DNA of 64,000 nt. Source: Phytopseudomonas straminea (GTDB lineage Bacteria; Pseudomonadota; Gammaproteobacteria; Pseudomonadales; Pseudomonadaceae). Within the stretch, counting starts at the first letter, position 1. Every line of letters starts with the position of its first letter. The position numbers and the translations under genes were made by a program. The notes beneath the pieces are model-generated. The model made no database searches and had not been told where the DNA came from. It saw only the letters and a program-made list of their open reading frames with translations. This document shows positions 26,543 through 35,257 of the stretch, one piece after another. The stretch spans positions 248,001-312,000 of the forward strand of contig NZ_FOMO01000001.1 in assembly GCF_900112645.1 (NCBI RefSeq). The letters run 5' to 3'.

Positions 26543-27778
26543 CTACTGCGCCGATAGCTGACGAATCAGCGCCACCGTGAGATAGAGCCGAGGCGCGATG
26601 CTCGACAGCTCGATGTACTCGTCATCGGCATGCAGGCCGGCGCCCACCACGCCCATGGTCTCCAGCACCGCCGGCTTGTCGCTGCCCGGTACGTAGGCGT
26701 AGCCAGCATCGGTGCCGAAACGCATGGCGATCGGCTCGATGGTCCGATCGATCCTGGCGTACAGCCCCTGGGCCTGCTTGGCCAGTCGCTCGGACGCGGC
26801 ATTCTTCGCCAGCGGCGGGCGACCCTTCTCGAGACGCACCGTGACCTCGGTGTCATCGATCAGCTTTTTCTGTACCAGGCGCTGTGCGTCGGCCAGCACG
26901 CGGTCGCTTTCGCTCAGGTCCGAATAGCGCATGTCGGCCTCGGCCGAGGCGCTCGAGGGGATGATGTTGCGCTTGTCGCCGGCCTTGACCATCGTCCAGT
27001 TGACCGTGGTGCCCTTGGCCGGATCGCCCAGGTCCTTGAGCTGCAACATCTGGTGCGCCAGCTCCATCGCGGCGTTTCGCCCCTCTTCGGGCGCCGAGCC
27101 CGCGTGGGAGGACTTGCCTTTGACCTCAAGCATCACGCCGTTGATGCCGTTGGTGGCGACGGTCACGGCATCCTTGTCTGGCGGCTCGTACGAGAACACG
27201 TAGTCATGTTTGCGGGCCAGTTCGGCGATGATGGTCTTCGAGCCGGCGGAGCCGGTTTCCTCATCCGGGTTGAACAGCACGGTCAGCGTGCCGAAGCCAT
27301 CGAACTTGTCGTCCTGCAGCAGCTTGAGCGAATGCAGGATCATCGCCACGCCACCCTTGGCATCCGCCACGCCGGGGCCATAGGCGCGCTCGCCCTCTAT
27401 CTTGAACGGCCGTTTGGCGGCAGTGCCCGGCAGGAACACGGTGTCGTAGTGAACCATCAGCAGGAAGGATTTACTGCCGGTGCCCTTGAAGGTGCCGACG
27501 ATGTTGTCGCCCGCCGACGGGCTGGCCGGGCTGGTCTCGACCTTGGCGCCGAGCGCCTTGAGCCGCTCGACCAGCAGGGCGCTGACAGTCTTCAGCCCCG
27601 GCTCCTGACCGGTGCCGGTATCGACGTTGACCAGTTGCTCGACGGTCGCGAGGTAGGGCTTCTGTTCGGCTTGGGCTTTCTTGAGTAACGCATCGGGCGC
27701 CAGGTCGGCGGCGAGCACGGAAAACGACAGGAATGAGAGTGCGAGGGCGGCGGTAATCGGTGAGCGTCGGATGGGCAT
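26543..27778 (-). CDS. Periplasmic M20-family metallopeptidase (glutamate carboxypeptidase / CPG2-like)
   Basis: Zinc exopeptidase resembling carboxypeptidase G2, which removes C-terminal glutamate from folates or N-acyl-glutamates. The 411-residue precursor has a signal peptide ending SVLAADLA. Metal-binding motifs are present: HYDTVFLPG, GVADAKGGVAM, NPDEETGSAGS with the catalytic Glu, and the YEPPDKDA ligand region, plus a dimerisation domain in the middle. I chose ATG 27778 because AAAGGA lies upstream and the signal peptide starts there. It is downstream of argA but separated by a terminator, so it is probably a separate unit. Confidence 0.88.
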   Translation of the reverse strand: MPIRRSPITAALALSFLSFSVLAADLAPDALLKKAQAEQKPYLATVEQLVNVDTGTGQEPGLKTVSALLVERLKALGAKVETSPASPSAGDNIVGTFKGTGSKSFLLMVHYDTVFLPGTAAKRPFKIEGERAYGPGVADAKGGVAMILHSLKLLQDDKFDGFGTLTVLFNPDEETGSAGSKTIIAELARKHDYVFSYEPPDKDAVTVATNGINGVMLEVKGKSSHAGSAPEEGRNAAMELAHQMLQLKDLGDPAKGTTVNWTMVKAGDKRNIIPSSASAEADMRYSDLSESDRVLADAQRLVQKKLIDDTEVTVRLEKGRPPLAKNAASERLAKQAQGLYARIDRTIEPIAMRFGTDAGYAYVPGSDKPAVLETMGVVGAGLHADDEYIELSSIAPRLYLTVALIRQLSAQ

Positions 27779-27879
27779 GCGTAGTCCTTTATCGAGAGGG
27801 TGTTCTTGCAGCCTTGACCAAGATGGGCCGCCGCGCCAGCTGATGGCATCGATTAAGGTCACTGCACCGCTGAATTGGC

Positions 27880-27923
27880 AAAAGCGACCAGGCCCGGATG
27901 GCGTTCATCCACGGCTTGGTCGC
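27880..27923 (-). terminator. Rho-independent terminator of argA
   Basis: On the minus strand a long stem (GCGACCA arms plus GGATG/CATCC inner arms around a GCGTT/AACGC loop) is followed by TTTTGCC. It begins 20 bases after the argA stop codon. The T-run exists only on the minus strand, which matches the argA direction. Confidence 0.75.
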
Positions 27924-27942
27924 GCTCGAGGCAGGCTACCGA

Positions 27943-29241
27943 TCAGATGCTCTTTTCGAAGATCTTCGAATTGCGCTGGAAGTTGTACAGCGAGGCACGC
28001 GCCGCCGGCAGACGGTCGACACTGCTGGGCTCGAAACCGCGCTCGCGAAACCAGTGGGCGGTGCGCGTGGTAAGCACGAACAGGGTGTTGATGCCCTTGG
28101 CGCGGGCGCGCTCTTCGATGCGTTCGAGCAGTTCGTCACCACGGCCGCCGTGGCGATACTCCGGGTTGACCGCCAGGCACGCCAACTCGCCGCAGGTGGA
28201 GTCGGCAATCGGGTAGAGCGCGGCGCAGGCGATGATCATGCCGTCGCGCTCGACGATGCTGAAGTGGCCGATCTCGCGCTCCAGCACTTCTCGCGAACGG
28301 CGCACCAGAATGCCCTGCTCCTCCAGCGGCGTGATCAGGTCGATCAGCCCACCGACGTCGTTGATGTCCGCCTCACGCAGAGACTCGAACTGCTCGGGGT
28401 CGACCATGGTGCCGCCACCGTCGCGTGTGAACAGCTCGGTGAGCAGCGAGCCGTCGCCGGTGTAGCTGACGATATGGCTGCGCTTCACACCACCGCGGCA
28501 CGCCTGGGCGGCGGCATCCAGCAGCTCGCCCTGGTAGTCACTGCCCAGGCGCTGCACGTGGGCCGGCACCTGCTGCGGGCGCAACTCGCGGATCAACTTG
28601 CCGTCCTCGTCGAGCAAGCCCTGCTGGCTGCTGAACAGGATCAGCTTGTCGGCGGCCAGGTCGGTAGCCGCACGCATGGCCACGTCTTCGCAGGCCAGGT
28701 TGAAGATCTCGCCGGTAGGCGAATAGCCGAGCGGCGACAGCAGCACGATATTGCGCTCGTCGAGCTGGCGGTTGATGCCCTTGCGATCGATACGCCGCAC
28801 TTCGCCGGTGTGGTGGTAGTCGACGCCATCGACCACGCCGATGGGCCGTGCGGTGACGTAGTTGCCGCTGCTGACCCGCAGCCGCGAGCCCTGCATCGGC
28901 GAGGCGGCGATATCCATCGACAACCGCGCTTCGATGGCGATGCGCAGCTGGCCAACGGCGTCGATCACGCAGTCCAGGGTGGTGCCGTCGGTCACTCGCA
29001 GGCCGCGGTGATAGACCGGCTGTTGCCCGCGACTCTCCAGGCGCGCCTCGATTTGCGGGCGCGAGCCGTGCACCAGCACCAGGCGTACACCGAGGCTGTG
29101 CAGCAGCACCAGGTCGTGGACGATATTGCCGAAATTCGGATGAGCCACGCCCTCGCCCGGCAGCATGACCACGAAGGTGCAGTCACGGTGGGCGTTGATG
29201 TAGGGCGAAGCGTGGCGGAGCCAGTTGACGTAGTCGTACAT
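27943..29241 (-). CDS. argA: N-acetylglutamate synthase ArgA
   Basis: First step of arginine synthesis: acetyl-CoA plus glutamate to N-acetylglutamate. The 432-residue classical fusion has an N-terminal amino-acid-kinase-like domain (about 20-280) that senses arginine and a C-terminal GNAT acetyltransferase domain (about 290-432, with CLAVNPEYRHGGRGDELLERI). The start MYDYVNWLRHASPY matches the family. argE lies 118 bases upstream on the same strand. In pseudomonads this enzyme is usually feedback-inhibited by arginine. Confidence 0.95.
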   Translation of the reverse strand: MYDYVNWLRHASPYINAHRDCTFVVMLPGEGVAHPNFGNIVHDLVLLHSLGVRLVLVHGSRPQIEARLESRGQQPVYHRGLRVTDGTTLDCVIDAVGQLRIAIEARLSMDIAASPMQGSRLRVSSGNYVTARPIGVVDGVDYHHTGEVRRIDRKGINRQLDERNIVLLSPLGYSPTGEIFNLACEDVAMRAATDLAADKLILFSSQQGLLDEDGKLIRELRPQQVPAHVQRLGSDYQGELLDAAAQACRGGVKRSHIVSYTGDGSLLTELFTRDGGGTMVDPEQFESLREADINDVGGLIDLITPLEEQGILVRRSREVLEREIGHFSIVERDGMIIACAALYPIADSTCGELACLAVNPEYRHGGRGDELLERIEERARAKGINTLFVLTTRTAHWFRERGFEPSSVDRLPAARASLYNFQRNSKIFEKSI

Positions 29242-29359
29242 GTGCAGCGAAACCCTTGGGAGAACGAAAGAAGCAACGATGGGTGCGAAGCAGCTGGCCT
29301 CGCAGGCAGAGGCGGTGCGTTATCGTCGTCGCAATGGCATCAGCGAAATACTCCTCATG

Positions 29360-30508
29360 TCAGCGCGGGCTCAGGCAGTAATGCTGAATCAGTTGGCGCA
29401 GCAGTTGTACCGTGGGGATCAGGCGGTCGGTATCCAAGTACTCGCCCGGCTGGTGGGCGCAGTCGATATCGCCTGGGCCGAGCACCAGGGTTTCACAACC
29501 CAGCTGCTGCAGATAAGGCGCCTCGGTGCCGAAAGCCACCGCCTGGGCGGTATGCCCGGTCAGCCGTTCGGCCAGGCGCACCAGTTCGGCGTCGGCGGGC
29601 TGTTCGTAGGGCGGCACGGCGGGAAACAGCGGCGCGAAGTCGATGTTCACTTCGTGGCGCTCGGCCAAAGGCTGCAGCTTCTGGCGAATCGCTGCACGCA
29701 GCGCTTCGGGCTGCATGCCCGGCAACGGGCGCAGGTCGAACTCCAGGGAACACTGACCACAGATGCGGTTGGGGTTGTCGCCGCCATGGATGCAACCGAA
29801 GTTGAGGGTCGGCTGCGGCACGCTGAATTGCGGGTTGCGGTACTCCTGCTGCCACTGGCGGCGCAGTTGCATCAGCTCACCCATCACCTCGTGCATGGCA
29901 TCCAGGGCGCTGCGGCCCAGGGCCGGATTGGAAGAATGGCCGCTTTGCCCGAGGATGTCGATGCGCTCCATCATCACGCCCTTGTGCAGGCGGATCGGCT
30001 TGAGCCCGGTGGGCTCGCCGATCACCGCGGCGCGACCCAGCGGCCGCCCGGCCTCGGCCAGCGCCCGGGCGCCGGACATCGAGCTTTCCTCGTCGCAGGT
30101 GGCGAGGATGATCAGCGGTTGCCTGAACGGCTGGTCGAGTAGCGTCTGCACAGCCTCGATGATCAGCGCGAAGAACCCCTTCATGTCGCACACGCCGAGG
30201 CCGACCCAGCGCTCACCGGTGTCGGTGAGTTTGAGCGGGTCGCTCTGCCACAGGGCTTCGTCGAATGGCACGGTGTCGCTGTGCCCGGCCAGCACCAGGC
30301 CGCCAGGGCCGCTGCCGTAGGTAGCGATCAGGTTGAACTTGCCCGGCTCGACCTGCTGTTTTTCACAGGCGAAACCCAGTTCGCTCAGCCAGTTGGCCAA
30401 CAGGTCAATGACCGGCTGGTTGGACTGATCCAGGGCAGGCTGGGTGCAACTGACCGATGGCACGGCGATCAGCGCCGCGAAGCGATCCTTGAGGGGGAGA
30501 AATGACAT
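29360..30508 (-). CDS. argE: Acetylornithine deacetylase ArgE
   Basis: M20-family zinc hydrolase releasing ornithine from N-acetylornithine. The 382 residues contain the expected metal and catalytic motifs: LAGHSDTVPFD, GVCDMKGFFALI, TCDEESSMSGAR and GEPTGLKPIRLHKG. A C-terminal His-containing segment completes the site. It precedes argA in the same direction, so the two arginine genes may share transcription. A structured repeat lies in its upstream region, between it and pit. Confidence 0.93.
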   Translation of the reverse strand: MSFLPLKDRFAALIAVPSVSCTQPALDQSNQPVIDLLANWLSELGFACEKQQVEPGKFNLIATYGSGPGGLVLAGHSDTVPFDEALWQSDPLKLTDTGERWVGLGVCDMKGFFALIIEAVQTLLDQPFRQPLIILATCDEESSMSGARALAEAGRPLGRAAVIGEPTGLKPIRLHKGVMMERIDILGQSGHSSNPALGRSALDAMHEVMGELMQLRRQWQQEYRNPQFSVPQPTLNFGCIHGGDNPNRICGQCSLEFDLRPLPGMQPEALRAAIRQKLQPLAERHEVNIDFAPLFPAVPPYEQPADAELVRLAERLTGHTAQAVAFGTEAPYLQQLGCETLVLGPGDIDCAHQPGEYLDTDRLIPTVQLLRQLIQHYCLSPR

Positions 30509-30604
30509 GGCGGCTCTCTCGGGTCGGTCGCCTCATCATAGAGTGAAGCGTTGCCCGCGAGAACCGCCAATAGAGAATTGCCAGCAGCCGGAGTGATTCG
30601 AGGT

Positions 30605-30718
30605 CTAGCGAGCTAGAGCAATGCAAGGCAAAAACAGGCGAGGAAGCGGAGTGTACTTTTGTACATGAGCATTCCGAGCCTGTTTTTAACGCCGCAGTGC
30701 CGACGCGCAGCAGACCGT
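30605..30718. repeat. Structured intergenic repeat, copy 2
   Basis: AAAAACAGGC (30630-30639) and GCCTGTTTTT (30678-30687) are perfect 10-base arms around GCGGAGTGTACTTTTGTACA and ATGAGCATTCCGA. A short inner hairpin TGTAC-TTTT-GTACA lies between them. The block order matches the minus strand of 5532-5675 but the paired arms differ in sequence. T-runs exist after the stem on both strands, so the element can also terminate pit. Confidence 0.7.
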
Positions 30719-30725
30719 CAGACGA

Positions 30726-31991
30726 TCACAGGAAGATCAGCATGAAGATTTCGAGATAAATGATCGCCAGCGCCGCACCAATCGGCAGGGTCACCACCCA
30801 GGAGGTGAAGATCCGCCCGACCACCGCCAGGTTTAGCGCGCCAATACCGCGCGCCATGCCGATGCCCAGTACCGCTCCGACCAGCGTGTGGGTGGTGGAG
30901 ATCGGCAGGCCGATGCCGGAGGCGGCGACCACGGTGGCCGCGGTGGCCAGCTCAGCGGCGAAACCGCGGCTCGGGGTCAGCTCGGTGATTTTCTTGCCGA
31001 TGGTGGCGATCACCTTCCAGCCGTAGGTGGCCAGGCCGATGACGATACCCACGGCGCCCATCAGCAGCACCCAGCCGGGTACCGAGGACTGACCGCCGAT
31101 GGTCATGTCGCCACCGGCTTCGATCACCCCGACTACCGCGGCCAGCGGGCCGACGGCGTTGGAGACGTCACTGGCGCCGTGGGCGAAGGCCATGGAGCAG
31201 GCAGTGAAGATCATCAGCACGGCGAAGACTTTCTCGACGCTGGCGAAGTGGAAATCCTTGTCGGCTTCCTCATCCAGCTTGATGCGGCGCAGCAGCAGAA
31301 TACCCAGACCAGCCACCAGCAGGCCGACGCCGGCGGCGAGCAGCACGCTCTGGCTGGTGGTGAAGTTCAGGCCGACATGCTTGAGGCCCTTGGTGAAGGT
31401 CATCAGCGCCAGCATGAAGCCGGTCAGGAACATGTACACCGGCACCCAGCGCTTGGCGTTGCGGAACGGATCCTCGGTATCGAAGATCAGCCACTGCACG
31501 CTCATGAACAGGCCGAACGCCAACAGACCGGAAATGAACGGCGTGACCACCCAGCTGGAAACGATGGGCACCAGGCCGCCCCAGTTCACCGCATCGACCG
31601 ACACGCTGACCGAAGCGAAGCCGATGATCGCGCCAACGATGGAGTGGGTGGTGGACACCGGCCAGCCGCGCAGCGAGGCGACCAGCAGCCAGGTGCCGGC
31701 GGACAACAACGAGGCCATCATGCCCAGCACGAACAGGTCGGCGGGAATCACCGATGCATCGACGATGCCGTTCTTGATGGTTTCGGTAACCTGGCCACCG
31801 GCCAGATAGGCACCGCAGAATTCGAAGACCATGGCGATCAGGATCGCCTGCTTGATGGTCAGTGCCTTGGCACCCACCGAAGTACCCATGGCATTGGAGA
31901 CATCATTGGCACCAACGCCCCACGCCATGAACAAACCAAAGCAGCAGGCCATCACGAGGAGTACGAAACCGTAGTCCGCGACAAGAGACAT
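30726..31991 (-). CDS. pit: Low-affinity inorganic phosphate transporter (Pit family)
   Basis: A 421-residue polytopic phosphate permease of the PiT/PHO-4 family. The duplicated PiT signatures are visible: WGVGANDVSNAMGTSVG near the N-terminus and FAHGASDVSNAVGPLAAV in the second half, each followed by a STTHSIVGA or STTHTLVGAV motif. About 10-11 membrane segments are predicted. It follows the DUF47 gene by 38 bases in the same direction, the usual pairing for Pit transporters and their PhoU-like regulator. Confidence 0.93.
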   Translation of the reverse strand: MSLVADYGFVLLVMACCFGLFMAWGVGANDVSNAMGTSVGAKALTIKQAILIAMVFEFCGAYLAGGQVTETIKNGIVDASVIPADLFVLGMMASLLSAGTWLLVASLRGWPVSTTHSIVGAIIGFASVSVSVDAVNWGGLVPIVSSWVVTPFISGLLAFGLFMSVQWLIFDTEDPFRNAKRWVPVYMFLTGFMLALMTFTKGLKHVGLNFTTSQSVLLAAGVGLLVAGLGILLLRRIKLDEEADKDFHFASVEKVFAVLMIFTACSMAFAHGASDVSNAVGPLAAVVGVIEAGGDMTIGGQSSVPGWVLLMGAVGIVIGLATYGWKVIATIGKKITELTPSRGFAAELATAATVVAASGIGLPISTTHTLVGAVLGIGMARGIGALNLAVVGRIFTSWVVTLPIGAALAIIYLEIFMLIFL

Positions 31992-32029
31992 AGAGAATTA
32001 CCTGTAAACCCAGAAAGGATGCTGGCGGC

Positions 32030-32710
32030 TCAGCGCGCCAGCAGTTGTTCCAGTCGGTTGCCCACGCGCTCGGCGCGATCGGCAATGTCTCCGACCCAGT
32101 CGATGATCCGATAGAGGAACATCACATCGACTGCGGGAAGATCCTTTTCCAGTTTGAACAAGGTGCGGCGCACCTCGATCTGCTGGCGGTCGGTTTCGCG
32201 CTCGATTTCCTCGAGCTCCTCGACCATGCGCTCGACCAGGGTGGCCTCACGACCGGCGAAACCGGCCTCGAGCAGCGAATCCAGCTCCTTCATCGCCTTG
32301 AGTGCCTGGGCACTGGCGTCCACGCAACGCTTTACGTAAGCGAGCATCAGCGGCTGCAGGTCAGCCGGGATGGTCATCGACCGGCCCAGCATCAACCCGG
32401 CAATATCCTTGGCCCGGTTGGCGACCTTGTCCTGGGTGCTCAGCAGCTCCAGCAGATCGGAACGTGGCACCGGCAGGAACAGGCTCTTGGGCAGGTGCAT
32501 GCGCACATTTTTCTTGAGCTTGTCGGCCTCGTTCTCCAGGCGCACCATGGCCTGTTGCACCTGCTCGACACGCGCCCAGTCTTCGGCCATCACCGCCTCG
32601 AAGAATGGCACCAGATTGGCGGCGCATTCGTGAGCCTTGGCGATATGCTGTTGCATCGGCCCGATCGGTGAGCGGCCAAACAGGCTGCTGATGAACGGAT
32701 TGCTTGGCAT
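32030..32710 (-). CDS. DUF47 (TIGR00153) PhoU-like Pit accessory protein
   Basis: A 226-residue all-helical protein of the TIGR00153/DUF47 family, related to PhoU and normally encoded with Pit transporters, whose activity it is thought to modulate. The start MPSNPFISSLFGRSPIGPMQ is characteristic of the family. Helical repeats with conserved acidic residues (ENEADKLKKNVRMHLPKSLF) follow. It heads the two-gene operon with pit and is divergent from the CYTH-CHAD gene. I saw no convincing Pho box in the intergenic region. Confidence 0.9.
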   Translation of the reverse strand: MPSNPFISSLFGRSPIGPMQQHIAKAHECAANLVPFFEAVMAEDWARVEQVQQAMVRLENEADKLKKNVRMHLPKSLFLPVPRSDLLELLSTQDKVANRAKDIAGLMLGRSMTIPADLQPLMLAYVKRCVDASAQALKAMKELDSLLEAGFAGREATLVERMVEELEEIERETDRQQIEVRRTLFKLEKDLPAVDVMFLYRIIDWVGDIADRAERVGNRLEQLLAR

Positions 32711-33009
32711 GGGGGTGACCCCTGTCTGTCAAAGAGGCGGCAAGTATACGGATGACATCCAGACCAGACCAGCGCGTGTCATCGCTTGGTAATAAAGTCG
32801 CATTTAGTAGCCTATTTCCTGCGAAAAGCTGATCAAGATCAGTGAACATGGCGAGATGAATGTTACAGCCATGGAACCTTCGGGCGCTTGCGATGCGCGC
32901 CGACCTGCATCCGCCGCGCTTTTCCTCTACCCTGTACGGCCTGATGTGCGGGGCAACGCCTCGCACCGTGCAACCCCCGCCGCCGTCACCGCGTCACCGA
33001 GCCCTCGCA
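32711..33009. other. Divergent intergenic region between DUF47-pit and the CYTH-CHAD gene
   Basis: A 299-base region that must contain both promoters. It has an AT-rich patch (GGTAATAAAGTCGCATTTAG) near 32790 and the palindrome CTGATCAAGATCAG at 32829-32842. No gene is supported. No clear Pho-box pair of CTGTCAT repeats was found. Confidence 0.45.
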
Positions 33010-34380
33010 ATGAATAAAGAAACCGAAATCAAACTGCGCGCCAGTCGCGAAACCCTGGCCGCCCTGCAAACCCATCCTCTGCTGAAGAAACGCAGCAAGG
33101 CCGACTGGGAGACGAGCGAGCTGTTCAATCAGTACTTCGACACCGACACCCGCGACCTCGCAGGTGCCAAGGTTGCCCTGCGCCTGCGCAAGGATGGCGA
33201 GCAGATCATCCAGACCCTCAAGAGCCGTGGCCAGAGCGTGGCCGGGCTGTCCGAGCGCAATGAGTGGGACTGGTACCTGAGCAAGGCCAAACTGGACCTC
33301 AAGAAGCTCGATGACAGCTGCTGGCCGGCTGCTCTGGCCGAGCTCGACAAGAAGCAGCTCAAGCCGATCTTCACCACCGACTTCGTGCGCCAGCGCGCCG
33401 AGATCGCCTGGGGCCGCGGCAAGGCTCGGGTGGTCATCGAGGCGGCCCTGGACCTGGGCAAGGTGATCGCTGGCAAGGAGCAGGAAGATATCTGCGAGCT
33501 GGAGCTGGAGCTACGCCAGGGCGAGCCCGAAGCGCTGCTGGAGTTGGCCGCCGAACTGGCCGCCGATCTGCCGCTGATGCCCTGCGACATCAGCAAGGCC
33601 GAGCGCGGCTACCGCCTGTTCGACGAAGCCAGCTACAGCCTGCAACTGCCCACTCCGCAACTGGAGGCCGAACAGAGCCTGGACGACACCGTGGCCGCCA
33701 TCGGCTGGTTCCTGCTCGGCAGCAGCCAGCGCCTCGCCGAGCAGTACCGCCACAACGGCCACTGGCGCCTGCTGGTCGACTGGCTGAACTGCCTGGTGGA
33801 GCTGCGCGCCCTGTTCGGCAGCCTCGGCCAGGCCGCACCGCGGGCCAGCACCAGCGAGCTGCGCCAGTTGCTCGACGCCCTGCTCGAAGACTGGCGCCCA
33901 CGGGTGCAGGCCGGCCAGCAGGATGACGCCGCCCGCCAGCAAGCGCCCGCACAGTTCGCCGCCGAGTTGGAGCAGACCCGCTGGGGCCTGTTTTCACTGA
34001 GCACCTCGCGCTGGCTGCTGACCCGCGCCTGGACCAGCGCCCGCAACAAGCGTGGCGACCGCCAGGGCGCGGCTGCCCTGCAAAGCTGGCTGCCGACCTT
34101 CTTCGCCGAGGAAGGTCGCGACCTGCAACTCAAACGCTACCAGCAGCAGCCCGAGGATCTCGCCGAACAGCTACCGCGCATCGAGCGCTTGCTGCTCTGG
34201 CTGCACCTGGCCCGCGGCACCCTCGACATCGCCGAGACCGACCGCTTATTCGGCGAACTCAACAAACTGGCTGAACTGGCCAAGCACCCGATCAGTCCAG
34301 AAGAACTGGAGGCGCGCATGACCCAGGCGCAGATCATCATGAGCCTCAAGCCCTGGAAAGCGCTGCTCAAGCACGGCTGA
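33010..34380 (+). CDS. CYTH-CHAD inorganic triphosphatase (YgiF-like)
   Basis: Predicted inorganic triphosphatase. The N-terminal CYTH tunnel domain (about 1-200) carries the signature ETEIK (ExExK) in MNKETEIKLRAS, plus YFDTDTRDL and the Arg/Lys-rich strands that bind triphosphate. A C-terminal CHAD domain (about 215-450), which binds polyphosphate through conserved His/Lys/Arg, has NGHWRLLVDWLNCLVELR. The length is 456. I chose ATG 33010 because the ExExK motif begins at once; an upstream in-frame start at 32860 would add 50 unlike residues. No strong ribosome site is visible. Confidence 0.87.
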   Translation: MNKETEIKLRASRETLAALQTHPLLKKRSKADWETSELFNQYFDTDTRDLAGAKVALRLRKDGEQIIQTLKSRGQSVAGLSERNEWDWYLSKAKLDLKKLDDSCWPAALAELDKKQLKPIFTTDFVRQRAEIAWGRGKARVVIEAALDLGKVIAGKEQEDICELELELRQGEPEALLELAAELAADLPLMPCDISKAERGYRLFDEASYSLQLPTPQLEAEQSLDDTVAAIGWFLLGSSQRLAEQYRHNGHWRLLVDWLNCLVELRALFGSLGQAAPRASTSELRQLLDALLEDWRPRVQAGQQDDAARQQAPAQFAAELEQTRWGLFSLSTSRWLLTRAWTSARNKRGDRQGAAALQSWLPTFFAEEGRDLQLKRYQQQPEDLAEQLPRIERLLLWLHLARGTLDIAETDRLFGELNKLAELAKHPISPEELEARMTQAQIIMSLKPWKALLKHG

Positions 34381-34387
34381 TGACCCC

Positions 34388-34410
34388 GGCAGGTGGCTCG
34401 CCCACCTGCC
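34388..34410. other. Intergenic hairpin between CYTH-CHAD and DUF502 genes
   Basis: GGCAGGTGG and CCACCTGCC form a perfect 9-base stem with a 5-base loop. It has no T-run. It could stabilise the upstream transcript end or attenuate read-through into the DUF502 gene 26 bases later. Confidence 0.4.
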
Positions 34411-34435
34411 CCGCTCGACGACAGGACGCCCATCG

Positions 34436-35167
34436 ATGTTCAAACTCAGCCTGAAATCCATCGCCGCCACCTGGCTGACCGGCTTGCTGGCCCTATTGCC
34501 GCTGGCCCTGACCATGGTGGTGCTGGCGTGGCTGGTCAGCCTGCTCAACAACCTGATCGGCCCTTCCACGGCCATTGGCCGGCTGTTCGCTGCCCTCGGC
34601 ACGCCCTTCGCCAGCAACCCGTACCTGGCCTACCTGCTCGGCACCCTGGTACTGCTGATCAGCCTCTATCCCCTGGGCCTGGCGGTAAAGCTGGGCCTGC
34701 GCCGCCCGCTCGGCTGGCTGATCGACGTGACCCTGCGGCGCACGCCGCTGATCGGCAATTTCTACAACCTGGCCGACCGTTTCGTCGGCCTGCTCGACAA
34801 GAAGAACACCGACATCACCAGCATGCGCCCGGTGTGGTGCTTCTTCGGCGGCGGCGATGGCGTGGCGGTCCTGGCCCTGCAGCCGACCTCGGAAACCGTG
34901 GAGCTGGAAGGCCGTCCGCACCTGGCGATTCTGGTGCCCACCGCACCGATCCCGGTCGGCGGCGGTCTGCTGTACGTGCCCGCCGAATGGGTGAAGCCGG
35001 CCAATATGGGCGTTGATGCGCTGACCAGCATCTACGTGTCCATGGGCCTCACGCCGCCGCCATCCTTGCCAGCGCAGAGCCTGGAAGATGGCCGCGACAG
35101 CGAGGCGCCAGCCACGCCGCAACAGTTGCCGCCGGCTGACGAGCAACCGCCCAAGCCGCAGGCCTGA
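34436..35167 (+). CDS. DUF502 inner-membrane protein
   Basis: A 243-residue protein of unknown function. Two membrane segments lie near residues 10-35 and 62-85. A soluble DUF502 core follows with VWCFFGGGDGVAVLALQPTSE, LVPTAPIPVGGGLLYVPAEWV and the MGVDALTSIYVSMGL motif. The tail is Pro/Gln-rich and probably disordered. It follows the CYTH-CHAD gene by 55 bases with a hairpin between. No enzymatic residues are obvious. Confidence 0.85.
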   Translation: MFKLSLKSIAATWLTGLLALLPLALTMVVLAWLVSLLNNLIGPSTAIGRLFAALGTPFASNPYLAYLLGTLVLLISLYPLGLAVKLGLRRPLGWLIDVTLRRTPLIGNFYNLADRFVGLLDKKNTDITSMRPVWCFFGGGDGVAVLALQPTSETVELEGRPHLAILVPTAPIPVGGGLLYVPAEWVKPANMGVDALTSIYVSMGLTPPPSLPAQSLEDGRDSEAPATPQQLPPADEQPPKPQA

Positions 35168-35181
35168 TAGCTGAACCTTGA

Positions 35182-35204
35182 ACCGGCGCTTAGTCGGCGC
35201 CGGT
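35182..35204. other. Intergenic hairpin after the DUF502 gene
   Basis: ACCGGCGC (35182-35189) and GCGCCGGT (35197-35204) form a perfect 8-base stem with a 7-base loop. No T-run follows. It probably marks the 3' end of the upstream transcript. Confidence 0.4.
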
Positions 35205-35257
35205 GCAATCAGGCATGCTGCTAGCCTTATTTAAATACGTCGCCATCAGGAGCCCGC

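Noticed and set aside
27898..29805. 635-codon open frame on the plus strand
   Set aside because: Antisense to argA and argE, whose products are unmistakable.
32711..33009. Pho box for DUF47-pit
   Set aside because: Isolated TGTCAT-like hexamers occur but not as the direct repeat spacing needed for PhoB.
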